Positions 19,631 through 29,841 are shown, numbered from the stretch's first letter. The stretch: DNA of 64,000 nt from Mycolicibacterium austroafricanum (GCF_000612725.1 NZ_HG964453.1:484106-548105); one strand, 5' to 3'. The notes: a model not told the origin generated them from the letters alone. Program-made: numbers and translations.

Positions 19631-21046
19631 ATGTCATCATTCGAGCCGAAGCCCGACGAGATCGCGGCGCTGCTGCAGGTCGAGCACCTGCTCGACCAGC
19701 GCTGGCCGGAGACGAAGATCGAGCCGAGCACCGCGCGGATCTCGGCGCTGATGGAACTGCTCGGGTCGCCGCAGCTCGGCTACCCGTCGATCCACATCGG
19801 CGGGACCAACGGCAAGACGTCGGTGGCCAGGATGGTCGATTCGCTGCTGACCGCGCTGCACCGGCGCACCGGGCGCACCATCAGTCCGCACCTGCAGTCG
19901 GCGGTGGAGCGCATCTCGATCGACGGCAGGCCGATCAGCCCGGCCGCGTACGTGGACACCTACCGGGAGATCGAGCCGTTCGTCGAGCTCGTCGACCAGC
20001 AGTCCCAGGCTGCCGGCGGTCCCCGGATGAGCAAGTTCGAAGTCGTCACCGCGATGGCGTTCGCCGCGTTCGCCGATGCACCCGTCGACGTCGCGGTCGT
20101 CGAGGTGGGTCTCGGCGGCCGGTGGGACGCCACCAACGTCATCAACGCGCCCGTCGCGGTGGTCACCCCGATCGGTATCGACCACGCGGACTATCTCGGC
20201 GACACGATCGCCGAGATCGCCGGCGAGAAGGCCGGCATCATCACCCGCCAGGACGACGATCTCGTCCCGACCGACACCGTGGCCGTGCTGGCGCGTCAGG
20301 TGCCCGAGGCGATGGAGGTACTGCTCGCGCAGGCGGTGCGCTGCGACGCTGCCGTGGCCCGGGAGGACTCCGAGTTCACGGTGCTGGGCCGGCAGGTCGC
20401 CATCGGGGGCCAGCTGCTGGAACTGCAGGGCCTCGGCGGCGTCTACCCGGACATCTTCCTGCCCCTGCACGGCGAGCACCAGGCGCACAACGCGGTGCTC
20501 GCGCTGGCCGCGGTCGAGGCGTTCTTCGGCGCAGGTGCGCAACGCCAGCTCGACGTGGACGCGGTGCGGGCCGGTTTCGCGGCCGTCACATCGCCGGGAC
20601 GGTTGGAGCGGTTACGAAGTGCGCCAACGGTTTTCATCGACGCGGCGCACAACCCGGCCGGGGCGGCGGCGTTGGTGGAGGCGTTGCGCGACGAGTTCGA
20701 CTTCCGCTACCTCGTCGGCGTCGTCTCGGTGATGGGAGACAAGGACGTCGACGGCATCCTGGCCGCCCTCGAAACGGCGTTCGACCAGATCGTGGTCACC
20801 CACAACGGATCCCCGCGGGCGCTGGAGGTGGCGGCGCTGGCCGTCAAGGCCGAGGAGATTTTCGGTCCCGAGCGCGTGGTCACCGCCTCGACGCTGCCCG
20901 ACGCGATCGAAACGGCCACCGCCCTGGTCGAGGAGTCCGGCAGCGCCGGCGACGCGGCGGGCATGGGTGGGGCTGGCATCGTGATCACCGGCTCGGTGGT
21001 GACCGCGGGCGCGGCGCGGACCCTGTTCGGAAAGGACCCCGCGTGA
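19631..21046 (+). CDS. folC: Folylpolyglutamate / dihydrofolate synthase
   Basis: Mur-ligase-like ATP enzyme of 471 aa that adds glutamate to folates. The P-loop HIGGTNGKTSVARM lies at about residues 56-69, the metal and substrate segment ISPHLQSAVERI near 85, and GLGGRWDATN near 159. The C-terminal half contains the DAAHNPAG motif near residue 336. A Gly/Ala-rich stretch near the C-terminus (SAGDAAGMGGAG) looks like a lineage-specific loop. The last four bases overlap the next gene (GTGA). Confidence 0.96.
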   Translation: MSSFEPKPDEIAALLQVEHLLDQRWPETKIEPSTARISALMELLGSPQLGYPSIHIGGTNGKTSVARMVDSLLTALHRRTGRTISPHLQSAVERISIDGRPISPAAYVDTYREIEPFVELVDQQSQAAGGPRMSKFEVVTAMAFAAFADAPVDVAVVEVGLGGRWDATNVINAPVAVVTPIGIDHADYLGDTIAEIAGEKAGIITRQDDDLVPTDTVAVLARQVPEAMEVLLAQAVRCDAAVAREDSEFTVLGRQVAIGGQLLELQGLGGVYPDIFLPLHGEHQAHNAVLALAAVEAFFGAGAQRQLDVDAVRAGFAAVTSPGRLERLRSAPTVFIDAAHNPAGAAALVEALRDEFDFRYLVGVVSVMGDKDVDGILAALETAFDQIVVTHNGSPRALEVAALAVKAEEIFGPERVVTASTLPDAIETATALVEESGSAGDAAGMGGAGIVITGSVVTAGAARTLFGKDPA

Positions 21047-21429
21047 ACGGGCAACCGCCGCCGGATCCGTGGAAGAGCTTCCGCGGGGTGATGGCCGGGA
21101 CGCTGATCCTGGAAGCCATCGTCGTGCTGCTCGCCCTGCCGGTGGTCGGTGCCGTCGGTCCCGGCCTCACCGCCGGGTCCACCGGCTACGTCATCGGCGT
21201 TGCCGTGCTGCTGGTGCTGATGTCGGGTGTCCAGGGCCGGCCCTGGGCCATCTGGGCGAACCTCGGTGTACAGCTCCTGCTCGTCGCCGGCTGGTTCATC
21301 TATCCGGGCGTCGGTTTCATCGGCCTGCTGTTCGTCGTGGTCTGGCTGCTGATCGCCTATCTGCGTGCCGAGGTGCTGCGCAGGCAGAAGCGTGGGCTCC
21401 TTCCGGGGCAGCAGCCCACCGACGACTAG
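21043..21429 (+). CDS. DUF4233 membrane protein
   Basis: A 128-residue protein with four predicted transmembrane helices (starting [40 protein letters not shown] and [12 protein letters not shown]) and a basic C-terminus. GTG 21043 overlaps the folC stop; a much longer upstream frame is a shadow of folC. It is the Rv2446c equivalent. Function is unknown, but its fixed place between folC and ndk is conserved in mycobacteria. Confidence 0.87.
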   Translation: MNGQPPPDPWKSFRGVMAGTLILEAIVVLLALPVVGAVGPGLTAGSTGYVIGVAVLLVLMSGVQGRPWAIWANLGVQLLLVAGWFIYPGVGFIGLLFVVVWLLIAYLRAEVLRRQKRGLLPGQQPTDD

Positions 21430-21432
21430 TCT
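21427..21432 (+). promoter_or_regulatory. Predicted near-leaderless promoter of ndk
   Basis: TAGTCT overlaps the stop of the DUF4233 gene; seven bases then separate it from the GTG at 21440. Confidence 0.4.
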
Positions 21433-21439
21433 GTGTCCC

Positions 21440-21850
21440 GTGACTGAGCGAACTCTCGTACTGATCAAGCCCGACGGTGTGCAGCGCCGCCTCATCGGAG
21501 AGATCATCAGCCGGATTGAAGCCAAGGGCCTGACCGTCGCCGCGTTGGAGCTCAAGAACGTCGACGACGCCCTCGCCCGCGCTCACTACGCCGAGCACGA
21601 AGGCAAACCGTTCTTCGCCTCGCTGCTGGAGTTCATCACGTCCGGACCGGTGGTCGCGGCGATTCTGGAGGGTCCGCGGGCCATCGCCGCGTTCCGGCAG
21701 CTGGCGGGCGGAACCGACCCTGTCGAGAAGGCCACACCCGGCACCATCAGGGGTGACCTCGGGTTGGAGACCCAGTTCAACCTCGTCCACGGCTCGGACT
21801 CGCCCGACTCGGCGGCCCGGGAAATCGAGCTCTGGTTCCCCGGCCGGTAG
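21440..21850 (+). CDS. ndk: Nucleoside diphosphate kinase
   Basis: Cytosolic enzyme of 136 aa that moves the gamma-phosphate between nucleoside triphosphates and diphosphates. The family start [15 protein letters not shown] is present, and the phospho-acceptor His lies in [13 protein letters not shown] near residue 117. GTG 21440 gives exactly the length of mycobacterial Ndk; the longer frame from 21365 adds unrelated residues. Confidence 0.97.
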   Translation: MTERTLVLIKPDGVQRRLIGEIISRIEAKGLTVAALELKNVDDALARAHYAEHEGKPFFASLLEFITSGPVVAAILEGPRAIAAFRQLAGGTDPVEKATPGTIRGDLGLETQFNLVHGSDSPDSAAREIELWFPGR

Positions 21851-22160
21851 AGGCCGCCTCGCCCGAGCTAACCCGGCCTCCACGGGCCACTCCGTGCGAT
21901 GTGGGATAATGGTCGAAGGGTGTCCGGCCTTACAACCCGGGTCGGCCATCCGAATGAAGACTTAGACGAGCGCGACCACCGTTACCCGCGGTGCGGCGCG
22001 ATCCGTCCAGCCATCATTCAGACCGGCACCGAGACCGTTCCTTCGGGATCACTCGGAGCGAGACCATAAGACATCCGGGAGTAGGTAGCCCGGGACACAA
22101 TCGGAAGCCCTCGCGTGGCCGCGTCAGCACATGACGCGCCCGGGGGCTTGAGGAGAATAC
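21851..22160 (+). promoter_or_regulatory. Promoter and long 5' leader of rne
   Basis: A 310-bp gap without a gene. A -10-like GATAAT at 21905-21910 would start transcription near 21917 and give a leader of about 245 nt. Within it are G+C-rich segments able to pair, for instance GAAGCCC near 22103 with GGGCTT near 22145. Mycobacterial rne is known to have a long leader used for autoregulation by RNase E. The ribosome site AGGAG is at 22151-22155. Confidence 0.5.
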
Positions 22161-25046
22161 GTGGCCGACAATGAGAACTTTGAAGCAGCAACCCACGACC
22201 TCACGGATGAGCCACAGCTTGCCGCTGACTCGTCCGGGTCGGCGAAGGATGCACCGGCGCCTGAACGGTTGAGGGTTCACTCCCTGGCCCGGGTGCTCGG
22301 CACCACCAGCAGGCGGATCATCGATGCGCTGGTCGAGCTCGACGGTCGCACCCGCAGCGCGCACTCGACCGTGGGTCGGGAAGAAGCCGACCGGGTGCGT
22401 GAGGTGCTCGCCGAGCCCGAGGTCGCCACGCCCGAGCCGGATCCCGAGGCGTCGACCCCGGAGCCGGCCGCCCCGGAGTTACAGGCCCCCGATGCCGACG
22501 CCGAAACAGTCACCGAGGACGAGCCGGAGTCCCGGTTGATCCTGGAGACCCCCGTCGCGCCGGTCAGCGAGCCCGCCGACTATCTGCCGCTGTTCGTCGC
22601 GCCGCAGCCCGTGCGGTTCGACGAACACGACCACGACGACGATGACGGCGACGACGTGGACGACGACGGCGACGACGTGGACTCCGAGTCGGACTCCGAC
22701 GAAGACCAGCCGGGCCGCCCCGCCGCCAAGCGCCGCAGGCGCGGCAGGCGCGGACGCGGGCGCGGGCGCGGCGAGCAGAACGGTGACGAATCCTCCGCCG
22801 ACTCCGACGAGGGTGACGTCGACACCGAGAAGGCCCAGTCCGGCGAGTCCGCCGACGACTCCGACGACGACAGCGGTGAAGACGACGGCACCGGTGCCGA
22901 CGGCGCCACCCGCAGGCGTCGCCGTCGCCGTCGCCGCAAGTCGGGATCGGATGACGACGGCGAAAACGGTTCACCCGACGATCCGCCCAACACCGTCGTC
23001 CACGAACGCGAACCCCGGAAGTCCGCGAACCGCGGCGACAAGACGTCGTCGGATTCGGAGATCCAGGGGATCAGCGGCTCCACCCGGCTGGAGGCCAAGA
23101 GGCAGCGCCGCAGGGACGGCCGCGACGCCGGCCGGCGCAGGCCCCCGATCCTCAGCGAGGCGGAGTTCCTGGCCCGCCGCGAAGCCGTCGAGCGGATGAT
23201 GGTGATCCGCGACAAGGTCCGCACCGAGCCGCCGCACGAAGGCGCCCGCTACACCCAGATCGCGGTGCTCGAAGACGGCGTGGTGGTGGAACACTTCGTG
23301 ACGTCTGCGGCGTCAGCTTCTTTGGTGGGCAACATCTACCTCGGCATCGTGCAGAACGTTCTGCCCTCGATGGAGGCGGCGTTCGTCGACATCGGCCGCG
23401 GCCGCAACGGTGTGCTGTACGCCGGAGAGGTCAACTGGGAGGCCGCCGGGCTCGGGGGCGCACAACGCAAGATCGAGCAGGCCCTCAAGCCGGGCGATTA
23501 CGTCGTCGTCCAGGTCAGCAAGGATCCGGTCGGGCACAAGGGCGCCCGGCTGACCACCCAGGTGTCGCTGGCCGGCCGCTACCTGGTGTACGTGCCCGGT
23601 GCGTCGTCGACCGGGATCAGCCGCAAGCTGCCCGACACCGAGCGGCAGCGGCTCAAGGAGATCCTGCGTGAGGTCGTCCCGTCCGACGCCGGTGTGATCA
23701 TCCGGACCGCCTCAGAGGGCGTGAAGGAAGAGGACATCCGCTCCGACGTGGAGCGCCTGCAGAAGCGGTGGACCGAGATCGAGGCCAAGGCCGCCGAGAT
23801 CACCGAGAAGAAGGCCGGGGCCGCGGTCGCGCTGTACGAAGAGCCCGACGTGCTGGTCAAGGTGATCCGCGACCTGTTCAACGAGGACTTCACCGGCCTG
23901 ACCGTGTCGGGTGATCACGCGTGGAAGACGATCAACGACTACGTGACCGCGGTGGCTCCCGAACTGCTGCCGCGGATGACCCAGTACGAGCCCGCGTCGC
24001 CCGACGCGCCCGACGTGTTCGCCGTGCACCGCATCGACGAACAACTCGCCAAGGCGATGGACCGCAAGGTGTGGCTGCCGTCGGGCGGCACGCTGGTCAT
24101 CGACCGCACCGAGGCGATGACGGTGGTGGACGTCAACACCGGCAAGTTCACCGGGTCGGGCGGCAACCTCGAACAGACGGTGACCCGCAACAACCTGGAG
24201 GCCGCCGAGGAGATCGTGCGTCAGCTCCGGTTGCGTGACATCGGCGGCATCGTGGTCATCGACTTCATCGACATGGTGCTGGAATCCAATCGCGATCTGG
24301 TGCTGCGCCGACTGACCGAGGCCCTGGCCCGCGACCGCACCCGTCACCAGGTGTCGGAGGTGACCTCGCTCGGCCTGGTGCAGTTGACTCGCAAGAAGCT
24401 CGGCACCGGCCTGATCGAGGCGTTCTCGACCACGTGCAGCCACTGCGCTGGCCGCGGAATCATGTTGCACGGGGACCCCGTCGACTCGATGGCGCCCGCA
24501 AACGGCCGCAAGTCCGAGCCGGGGACCGGGCGGCGCAGCAAGCGCGGTAAACGTGGTGCCCGGGCCGAGCAGGAGGTGCCGGTCGTCAAGGTGCCGTCGC
24601 ACTCACCGGGTGAGCACCCGATGTTCAAGGCGATGGCCGCTGCCAACGGCAAGCATGAGGACGACGATTCGGAACACGAGGACGACGGCACCGCGGTGCC
24701 GCCTGAAGAGGTCGCCGAACTCGACGCCGATGCCACCCGGGCGGTGACCGACAGCGACGACGACGAACTCGACGACGACTTCGATGACGAGGACGCCGAC
24801 GACGAGGACACCGACGACGAGGACGAGATCGACCTCGACGACGATGACGACGAGGCCGACGACGACATCGAAGAACTCGATGACGAGGACTCCGATGACG
24901 AGGAGACCGACGAGGACTCCGATGACGAGGACACCGACGGGGAGGACTCCGACGAGGAGGAGGAACCCGTCGCCGTAGCTGTCCGGCCAGGTCGGCAACG
25001 CAGGCGCGCAGCAGCGCGACCCGCTGGTCCGCCCAGTCAGGACTGA
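22161..25046 (+). CDS. rne: Ribonuclease E/G
   Basis: Central endoribonuclease of RNA decay and rRNA/tRNA maturation, 961 aa. In order: an acidic, Pro/Glu-rich N-terminal extension; Asp-rich and Arg-rich patches (RRRGRRGRGRGRG near residue 194); the S1 RNA-binding domain (SLVGNIYLGIVQNVLPSME near 387); the DNase-I-like catalytic domain with Asp657 in DVNTGKFTGSGG and the second Asp in DFIDMV; and the zinc link Cys759 and Cys762 (CSHC). The C-terminal 130 residues are almost wholly Asp and Glu. This arrangement, with disordered arms on both sides of the core, is the actinobacterial form. GTG start with a good AGGAG site. Confidence 0.97.
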   Translation: MADNENFEAATHDLTDEPQLAADSSGSAKDAPAPERLRVHSLARVLGTTSRRIIDALVELDGRTRSAHSTVGREEADRVREVLAEPEVATPEPDPEASTPEPAAPELQAPDADAETVTEDEPESRLILETPVAPVSEPADYLPLFVAPQPVRFDEHDHDDDDGDDVDDDGDDVDSESDSDEDQPGRPAAKRRRRGRRGRGRGRGEQNGDESSADSDEGDVDTEKAQSGESADDSDDDSGEDDGTGADGATRRRRRRRRRKSGSDDDGENGSPDDPPNTVVHEREPRKSANRGDKTSSDSEIQGISGSTRLEAKRQRRRDGRDAGRRRPPILSEAEFLARREAVERMMVIRDKVRTEPPHEGARYTQIAVLEDGVVVEHFVTSAASASLVGNIYLGIVQNVLPSMEAAFVDIGRGRNGVLYAGEVNWEAAGLGGAQRKIEQALKPGDYVVVQVSKDPVGHKGARLTTQVSLAGRYLVYVPGASSTGISRKLPDTERQRLKEILREVVPSDAGVIIRTASEGVKEEDIRSDVERLQKRWTEIEAKAAEITEKKAGAAVALYEEPDVLVKVIRDLFNEDFTGLTVSGDHAWKTINDYVTAVAPELLPRMTQYEPASPDAPDVFAVHRIDEQLAKAMDRKVWLPSGGTLVIDRTEAMTVVDVNTGKFTGSGGNLEQTVTRNNLEAAEEIVRQLRLRDIGGIVVIDFIDMVLESNRDLVLRRLTEALARDRTRHQVSEVTSLGLVQLTRKKLGTGLIEAFSTTCSHCAGRGIMLHGDPVDSMAPANGRKSEPGTGRRSKRGKRGARAEQEVPVVKVPSHSPGEHPMFKAMAAANGKHEDDDSEHEDDGTAVPPEEVAELDADATRAVTDSDDDELDDDFDDEDADDEDTDDEDEIDLDDDDDEADDDIEELDDEDSDDEETDEDSDDEDTDGEDSDEEEEPVAVAVRPGRQRRRAAARPAGPPSQD

Positions 25047-25051
25047 GCGGT

Positions 25052-25081
25052 TTGACCCTCTACCCGCTGGTCACGTACCCT
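25052..25081 (+). promoter_or_regulatory. Likely SigA promoter of rplU-rpmA
   Basis: TTGACC at 25052-25057 and TACCCT at 25076-25081 with an 18-bp spacer. The predicted leader of about 115 nt could hold a ribosomal-protein control element, but none is recognisable. Confidence 0.5.
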
Positions 25082-25202
25082 TGACCAGTTGTCTCCAGGG
25101 CCTGCCCACAGCCGGCCGGAGACGGGACGAGATCCCGAACCCAGACCCGCACGCTCACCCCGGTGATGCGCGCCCGCACGCAGAGCAGAGGAAGACCTAG
25201 CG

Positions 25203-25526
25203 ATGGCAGCCAAAACAGCCACGTACGCGATCGTCAAGACCGGTGGCAAGCAGTACAAGGTCGCGGCCGGCGACATCGTCAAGGTGGAGAAGCTCGACGT
25301 GGAGCCCGGCGCCTCGGTCTCCCTGCCGGTGGCGCTGGTCGTCGATGGTGCGAAGGTGACCACCGACGCCAAGGCTTTGGAGAAGGTCGCGGTCACCGGC
25401 GAGGTCCTCGAGCACACCAAGGGCCCCAAGATCCGCATCCACAAGTTCAAGAACAAGACCGGCTATCACAAGCGCCAGGGCCACCGTCAGCAGCTGACGG
25501 TGCTCAAGGTCACCGGCATCAAGTAA
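25203..25526 (+). CDS. rplU: 50S ribosomal protein L21
   Basis: Structural protein of the large ribosomal subunit, 107 aa. The family start ([18 protein letters not shown]) and the C-terminal signature [21 protein letters not shown] are clear. AGAGGAAG precedes ATG 25203. It is the first gene of the rplU-rpmA pair, 18 bp before rpmA. Confidence 0.98.
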   Translation: MAAKTATYAIVKTGGKQYKVAAGDIVKVEKLDVEPGASVSLPVALVVDGAKVTTDAKALEKVAVTGEVLEHTKGPKIRIHKFKNKTGYHKRQGHRQQLTVLKVTGIK

Positions 25527-25544
25527 CGACGGGAGCGACAGAAC

Positions 25545-25811
25545 ATGGCACACAAGAAGGGCGCTTCCAGCTCGCGCAACGGTCGCGATTCCGCCGCCCA
25601 GCGGCTGGGCGTCAAGCGATTCGGCGGACAGGTCGTCAAGGCCGGCGAGATCCTGGTCCGGCAGCGCGGAACCCACTTCCACCCCGGCGTCAACGTCGGC
25701 CGCGGCGGTGACGACACCCTGTTCGCCACCGCACCCGGCGCCGTCGAGTTCGGCACCAAGCGCGGCCGCAAGTACGTCAACATCGTCCGCGTCACGCGCG
25801 CCGAAGCCTGA
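25545..25811 (+). CDS. rpmA: 50S ribosomal protein L27
   Basis: Large-subunit protein of 88 aa near the peptidyl-transferase centre. The conserved N-terminus ([16 protein letters not shown]) and the block [18 protein letters not shown] followed by [10 protein letters not shown] identify it. It starts directly with the mature-type N-terminus and has no cleavable extension of the Firmicute kind. Confidence 0.98.
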   Translation: MAHKKGASSSRNGRDSAAQRLGVKRFGGQVVKAGEILVRQRGTHFHPGVNVGRGGDDTLFATAPGAVEFGTKRGRKYVNIVRVTRAEA

Positions 25812-25834
25812 TTCCCTTCCCAGCGTCGACATCG

Positions 25835-25874
25835 ACGTTCTGCCGGAGGGCCCCGCGCTTCGTCGGCAGAACGT
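25835..25874. repeat. Palindrome in the rpmA-obg gap (degenerate family member)
   Basis: Perfect ten-base arms ACGTTCTGCC and GGCAGAACGT around a 20-base loop. The right side (CTTCGTCGGCAGA) matches part of the palindrome at 39077-39143 (CTTTTCGTCGGCAGA). Here it sits between two co-directional genes, so it may act as an attenuator or processing site. Confidence 0.7.
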
Positions 25875-25900
25875 AGATTTCGTCATGGAAAGGACGTCCG

Positions 25901-27343
25901 ATGACCCGCTTCATCGACCGCGTTGTCATTCACGCGCGGGCGGGTAACGGCGGCAACGGCTGCGCGTCGGTGCACCGCGAGAAGTTCAAGCCGCTCGGTG
26001 GCCCCGACGGCGGCAACGGTGGCCGCGGCGGAAGCGTCGTCTTCGTCGTCGACCCCCAGGTGCACACGCTGCTGGATTTCCACTTCCATCCGCATGTGGT
26101 CGCGCCGTCCGGCAAGCAGGGTGCAGGCAGCAACCGTGACGGTGCCGCGGGCACCGACCTTGAGGTCAAGGTCCCCGACGGGACCGTCGTGCTCGACGAA
26201 CACGGCCAGATCCTGGCCGACCTCGTCGGCGAGGGCACCCGCTTCGAAGCCGCCGCCGGAGGCCGGGGCGGACTGGGCAACGCCGCGCTCGCGTCACGGG
26301 CCCGAAAGGCGCCCGGCTTCGCACTGCTCGGGGAGAAAGGCGAGTCCCGCGATCTCACCCTTGAGCTCAAGACGGTCGCCGATGTCGGTCTGGTCGGCTT
26401 CCCGTCCGCCGGTAAATCGTCGCTGGTGTCGACGATCTCGGCCGCCAAGCCCAAGATCGCCGACTACCCGTTCACCACGCTCGCGCCCAACCTCGGCGTC
26501 GTCTCGGCCGGGGAGCACACCTACACCGTCGCCGATGTCCCCGGGCTGATCCCGGGTGCCTCACAGGGCCGCGGGCTCGGGTTGGACTTCCTGCGTCACA
26601 TCGAGCGCTGCGCGGTGCTGGTGCACGTCATCGACTGCGCGACGCTGGAACCGGGCCGCGACCCGATTTCCGACATCGAGGCGCTGGAAGCCGAACTCGC
26701 GGCGTACACGCCGACCTTGCAGGGTGACTCGACGCTCGGTGATCTCGCGGAACGCCCGCGGGCGGTGGTGCTCAACAAGATCGACGTTCCCGAGGCCCGT
26801 GAACTGGCCGACTTCGTCCGCGAGGAGATCGAGGCCAAGTTCGGCTGGCCGGTGTTCGAGATCTCGACGGTCGCCCGGGAGGGCCTGCGGCAGTTGACGT
26901 TCGCACTGTGGGACATGGTGGCCGCCTACCGGGCCGCCCAGCCCGCCGCGGTGTCGCGGCGCCCGGTGATCCGGCCGATCCCGGTGGATGAGACGGCGTT
27001 CAGCGTCGTACCTGACGGCCAGGGCGGGTTCGTCGTCAAGGGCACCCGGCCACAACGGTGGGTGGCGCAGACCAACTTCGACAACGACGAGGCCGTCGGC
27101 TATCTCGGCGACCGCCTGGCGCGCCTCGGTGTCGAGGACGCACTGCTAAAGCTCGGTGCGCGGCCCGGCTGCGCGGTCACCATCGGTGACATGACATTCG
27201 ACTGGGAGCCGCAGACCCCGGCGGGCGTGGACGTACCGCTGACCGGACGCGGCACCGACGTCCGTCTCGAACAGACCGACCGGGTCGGAGCCGACGAGCG
27301 CAAGGCCGCACGGAAGGCGCGCAGGCAGAGCGGCGACGAATGA
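25901..27343 (+). CDS. obg: Obg/CgtA GTPase
   Basis: Ribosome-associated, stress-linked GTPase of 480 aa. It has the glycine-rich Obg fold (about residues 1-158, [13 protein letters not shown]), the G domain with P-loop GFPSAGKSS (near residue 166), switch and G3 DVPGLI, NKID, and a C-terminal OCT domain (about residues 345-425). The basic tail is typical of actinobacteria. AGGACG precedes ATG 25901. The final four bases overlap proB (ATGA). Confidence 0.97.
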   Translation: MTRFIDRVVIHARAGNGGNGCASVHREKFKPLGGPDGGNGGRGGSVVFVVDPQVHTLLDFHFHPHVVAPSGKQGAGSNRDGAAGTDLEVKVPDGTVVLDEHGQILADLVGEGTRFEAAAGGRGGLGNAALASRARKAPGFALLGEKGESRDLTLELKTVADVGLVGFPSAGKSSLVSTISAAKPKIADYPFTTLAPNLGVVSAGEHTYTVADVPGLIPGASQGRGLGLDFLRHIERCAVLVHVIDCATLEPGRDPISDIEALEAELAAYTPTLQGDSTLGDLAERPRAVVLNKIDVPEARELADFVREEIEAKFGWPVFEISTVAREGLRQLTFALWDMVAAYRAAQPAAVSRRPVIRPIPVDETAFSVVPDGQGGFVVKGTRPQRWVAQTNFDNDEAVGYLGDRLARLGVEDALLKLGARPGCAVTIGDMTFDWEPQTPAGVDVPLTGRGTDVRLEQTDRVGADERKAARKARRQSGDE

Positions 27344-28440
27344 GCGCCCACCGGGACGCGATCCGCACCGCGCGGTCGGTCGTGGTCAAGATCGGCACCA
27401 CCGCGCTGACCACTCCCACCGGCGTGTTCGACACCAGCCGGCTGCAGGACCTGGCCGATGCCATCGAGGCACGGATGAAGGCCGGTTCGGACGTGGTGAT
27501 CGTGTCCTCGGGCGCGATCGCGGCGGGCATCGAACCGCTCGGGCTCACCAAGCGGCCGACCGATCTGGCCACCAAGCAGGCAGCGGCCAGCGTCGGGCAG
27601 GTCGCCCTGGTCAATACGTGGAGTTCGGCGTTCGGCCGTTACCACCGCACCGTCGGGCAGGTGCTGCTCACCGCGCACGACATCTCGATGCGGGTGCAGC
27701 ACACCAACGCCCAGCGCACGCTGGACCGGTTGCGTGCCCTGCATGCGGTGGCCATCGTCAACGAGAACGACACCGTCGCCACCAACGAGATCAGGTTCGG
27801 GGACAACGACCGGCTGTCCGCGCTGGTGGCGCACCTGGTCGGGGCCGATGCGCTGATTCTGCTGTCCGACGTCGACGGGCTCTACGACAGCGATCCACGC
27901 AAGGGGAACGCGCGCTTCATTCCCGAGGTCGACGGCCCGGACGATCTCGAAGGGGTGACCGCGGGCCGGGGCAGCCATCTGGGCACCGGCGGAATGGTCT
28001 CCAAGCTGTCCTCGGCGCTGCTGGCCGCCGATGCCGGGGTGCCGGTGCTGCTGGCGGCGGCGTCGGACGCGGCGGCGGCGCTCGACGGCGCATCGGTCGG
28101 CACGGTGTTCGCGCCGCGAAAGGAACGGATGTCGGCGCGCCGGTTCTGGGTGCGCTACGCCGCAGAGGCCTCCGGGGCGCTGACGCTGGATGATGGAGCC
28201 GTCAAAGCCGTTGTGCGTCAGCGGCGTTCGCTTCTTCCCGCCGGTATCACGGCGCTGTCGGGGCGGTTCTACGGTGGTGACGTCGTCGAGCTGCGCAACC
28301 AGGATGCCACCATGGTCGCCCGCGGTGTGGTTGCCTACGACGCCGCCGAACTCGCGACGATGCTGGGCCGGTCCACGTCCGATCTACCGGCTGAGATGCG
28401 CAGACCTGCGGTACACGCCGACGATCTGGTCGCGGTCTGA
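27340..28440 (+). CDS. proB: Glutamate 5-kinase
   Basis: First enzyme of proline synthesis, making gamma-glutamyl phosphate, 366 aa. The kinase domain ([12 protein letters not shown] near residue 10; [12 protein letters not shown] near 149) is followed by a C-terminal PUA domain (about residues 280-360). It is translationally coupled to obg. Its last 57 bp overlap, tail to tail, the Sir2 gene on the other strand. proA is separated from it by about 7 kb, as in M. tuberculosis. Confidence 0.97.
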   Translation: MSAHRDAIRTARSVVVKIGTTALTTPTGVFDTSRLQDLADAIEARMKAGSDVVIVSSGAIAAGIEPLGLTKRPTDLATKQAAASVGQVALVNTWSSAFGRYHRTVGQVLLTAHDISMRVQHTNAQRTLDRLRALHAVAIVNENDTVATNEIRFGDNDRLSALVAHLVGADALILLSDVDGLYDSDPRKGNARFIPEVDGPDDLEGVTAGRGSHLGTGGMVSKLSSALLAADAGVPVLLAAASDAAAALDGASVGTVFAPRKERMSARRFWVRYAAEASGALTLDDGAVKAVVRQRRSLLPAGITALSGRFYGGDVVELRNQDATMVARGVVAYDAAELATMLGRSTSDLPAEMRRPAVHADDLVAV

Positions 28441-29262
28441 GAGTCCAGGCAGTTCGTCGGCGAGCAGTGCCAGCATCGGCGAGCATCCGTTGTCGATCTT
28501 CACGTCGGCGAGGTCGTCGCCGCGGGTGCGGCCCCGGTTGATGATCGCGACCGGTTTCCCTGTTGCGGCGGCGTGGCGGACGAACCGGTAACCGGAGTAG
28601 ACGGTCAGCGACGATCCCGCCACCAGCAGCGCATCGGCACCGTCGACAAGTGAGAAGGCCTGTGCCACGCGCTCTTTCGGCACGTTCTCACCGAAATACA
28701 CGATGTCCGGCTTCAGCATGCCGCCGCACCGCGGACAGTCGACGACCTGGAATGACGCGGTGTCGGCCACCACGGCGTCGGCGTCCGGGGCCACCGCGAT
28801 CCCACCGAGCTGGGTGGCGCCGTCGGCGAAACCGGGGTTCGCCTGCTCGAGCAGCTCGGCCAGGGTCGCCCTCGCCATGGTGTGCCCGCATTCCAGACAG
28901 ATCACCCGCGCGTAGGTGCCGTGCAGGTCGATGACCACCTTGCTGCCGGCCTTCGAATGCAGCAGGTCGACGTTCTGGGTGATCACCCCGGAGACCACCC
29001 CGGCGTGTTCGAGTGCCGCCAGCGCCCGGTGCCCGGCGTTGGGCTGCGTCTGGTCCATGTGCCGCCACCCGAGGTGGTTGCGTGCCCAGTAGCGCTGCCG
29101 GAACACCGGGTCGGAGGTGAACTGGCGGATCGTCATCGGATTGCTCGGCGGGGAATCGGGTCCCCGGTAGTCCGGGATCCCCGAGTCCGTCGACATCCCC
29201 GCCCCGGTGAGCACCGCGACACGTCTGCCCTGCAGCAGCGCGACGAGTTCGGGTGCCTCCAC
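28384..29262 (-). CDS. Sir2-family NAD-dependent protein deacylase
   Basis: Sirtuin of 292 aa that removes acyl groups from lysines using NAD. The NAD motif [16 protein letters not shown] (near residue 20), TQNVDLLH with its neighbouring catalytic His (DLHGTY), and the zinc cysteines CLEC and CPRC are all visible, followed by [13 protein letters not shown] 29262 is the start; on the minus strand TACATT lies seven bases upstream. It is 18 bp downstream of the Hsp20 gene and probably in its operon. Confidence 0.93.
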   Translation of the reverse strand: MEAPELVALLQGRRVAVLTGAGMSTDSGIPDYRGPDSPPSNPMTIRQFTSDPVFRQRYWARNHLGWRHMDQTQPNAGHRALAALEHAGVVSGVITQNVDLLHSKAGSKVVIDLHGTYARVICLECGHTMARATLAELLEQANPGFADGATQLGGIAVAPDADAVVADTASFQVVDCPRCGGMLKPDIVYFGENVPKERVAQAFSLVDGADALLVAGSSLTVYSGYRFVRHAAATGKPVAIINRGRTRGDDLADVKIDNGCSPMLALLADELPGLSDRDQIVGVYRRSAHLSR

Positions 29263-29280
29263 GAAGACGAATGTAGGCGA

Positions 29281-29841
29281 TCAGCCCTGATGGACGTGTT
29301 CCTGCTGGTCAGCGCCGTCGTGGGTGGTGTCGGCGCCGTCGAGATCGTCCTGCTCCTCGTGAACGTCGTCGTCGTCCTCGTCGTCTTCGTCGAGGTCGTC
29401 GTGTTCGAAATTGACGATCTCCACCACCTCGATGTGCTTCTCGACGCGGTGCTCGTCGGCCAGCGGCACCGACACCGTCAGGATGCCACGGTCGTAGACC
29501 GCGTTGACATCGTCCTCGTCGGCGCCGTCGGGCAGCGGAAGGCTGCGGCTGAACGACCCGTAGGCGAATTCCGAGCGGACGCAGTTGTCGCCGGCGCGGG
29601 ACCGCTGCGCGGTGATGGTGACGCGGCCGTCGCGCACCGTCACCTCGATGTCCTCCTCGGGATCCACACCGGGCAGTTCGGCGCGGATCTCGTACATGTC
29701 GTCGTGCAGTTCGTCCTCCACCCGGATCGTGCGGGTCTCGAAGAACGGGCGCAGCGCGGCGAAAGCGGGAAGGTTGTCGAGCAGGTCGGCGAGGTCAGAC
29801 AGCAGCGGGCGCGATTGGCGTTGGGTGGCAACCTTGTTCAT
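29281..29841 (-). CDS. Hsp20 / alpha-crystallin small heat-shock protein with acidic tail
   Basis: ATP-independent chaperone of 186 aa. The alpha-crystallin domain occupies about residues 48-140 (ELPGVDPEEDIEVTVRDGR, YGSFSRSLPLPDGAD, GILTVSVPL). The remaining 45 residues are a run of Asp, Glu, His and Gln, unusual for the family, which normally ends shortly after an I-x-I motif. ATG 29841 is chosen over the longer frame because MNKVATQR follows a GGTGAAG ribosome site. It leads the likely Hsp20-Sir2 operon. Confidence 0.88.
   Translation of the reverse strand: MNKVATQRQSRPLLSDLADLLDNLPAFAALRPFFETRTIRVEDELHDDMYEIRAELPGVDPEEDIEVTVRDGRVTITAQRSRAGDNCVRSEFAYGSFSRSLPLPDGADEDDVNAVYDRGILTVSVPLADEHRVEKHIEVVEIVNFEHDDLDEDDEDDDDVHEEQDDLDGADTTHDGADQQEHVHQG

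Noticed and set aside
22580..23224. Ser-rich and Arg-rich frames opposite the acidic parts of rne
   Set aside because: They arise from the GAC/GAG-rich codons of the acidic and basic arms of RNase E and have no independent support.
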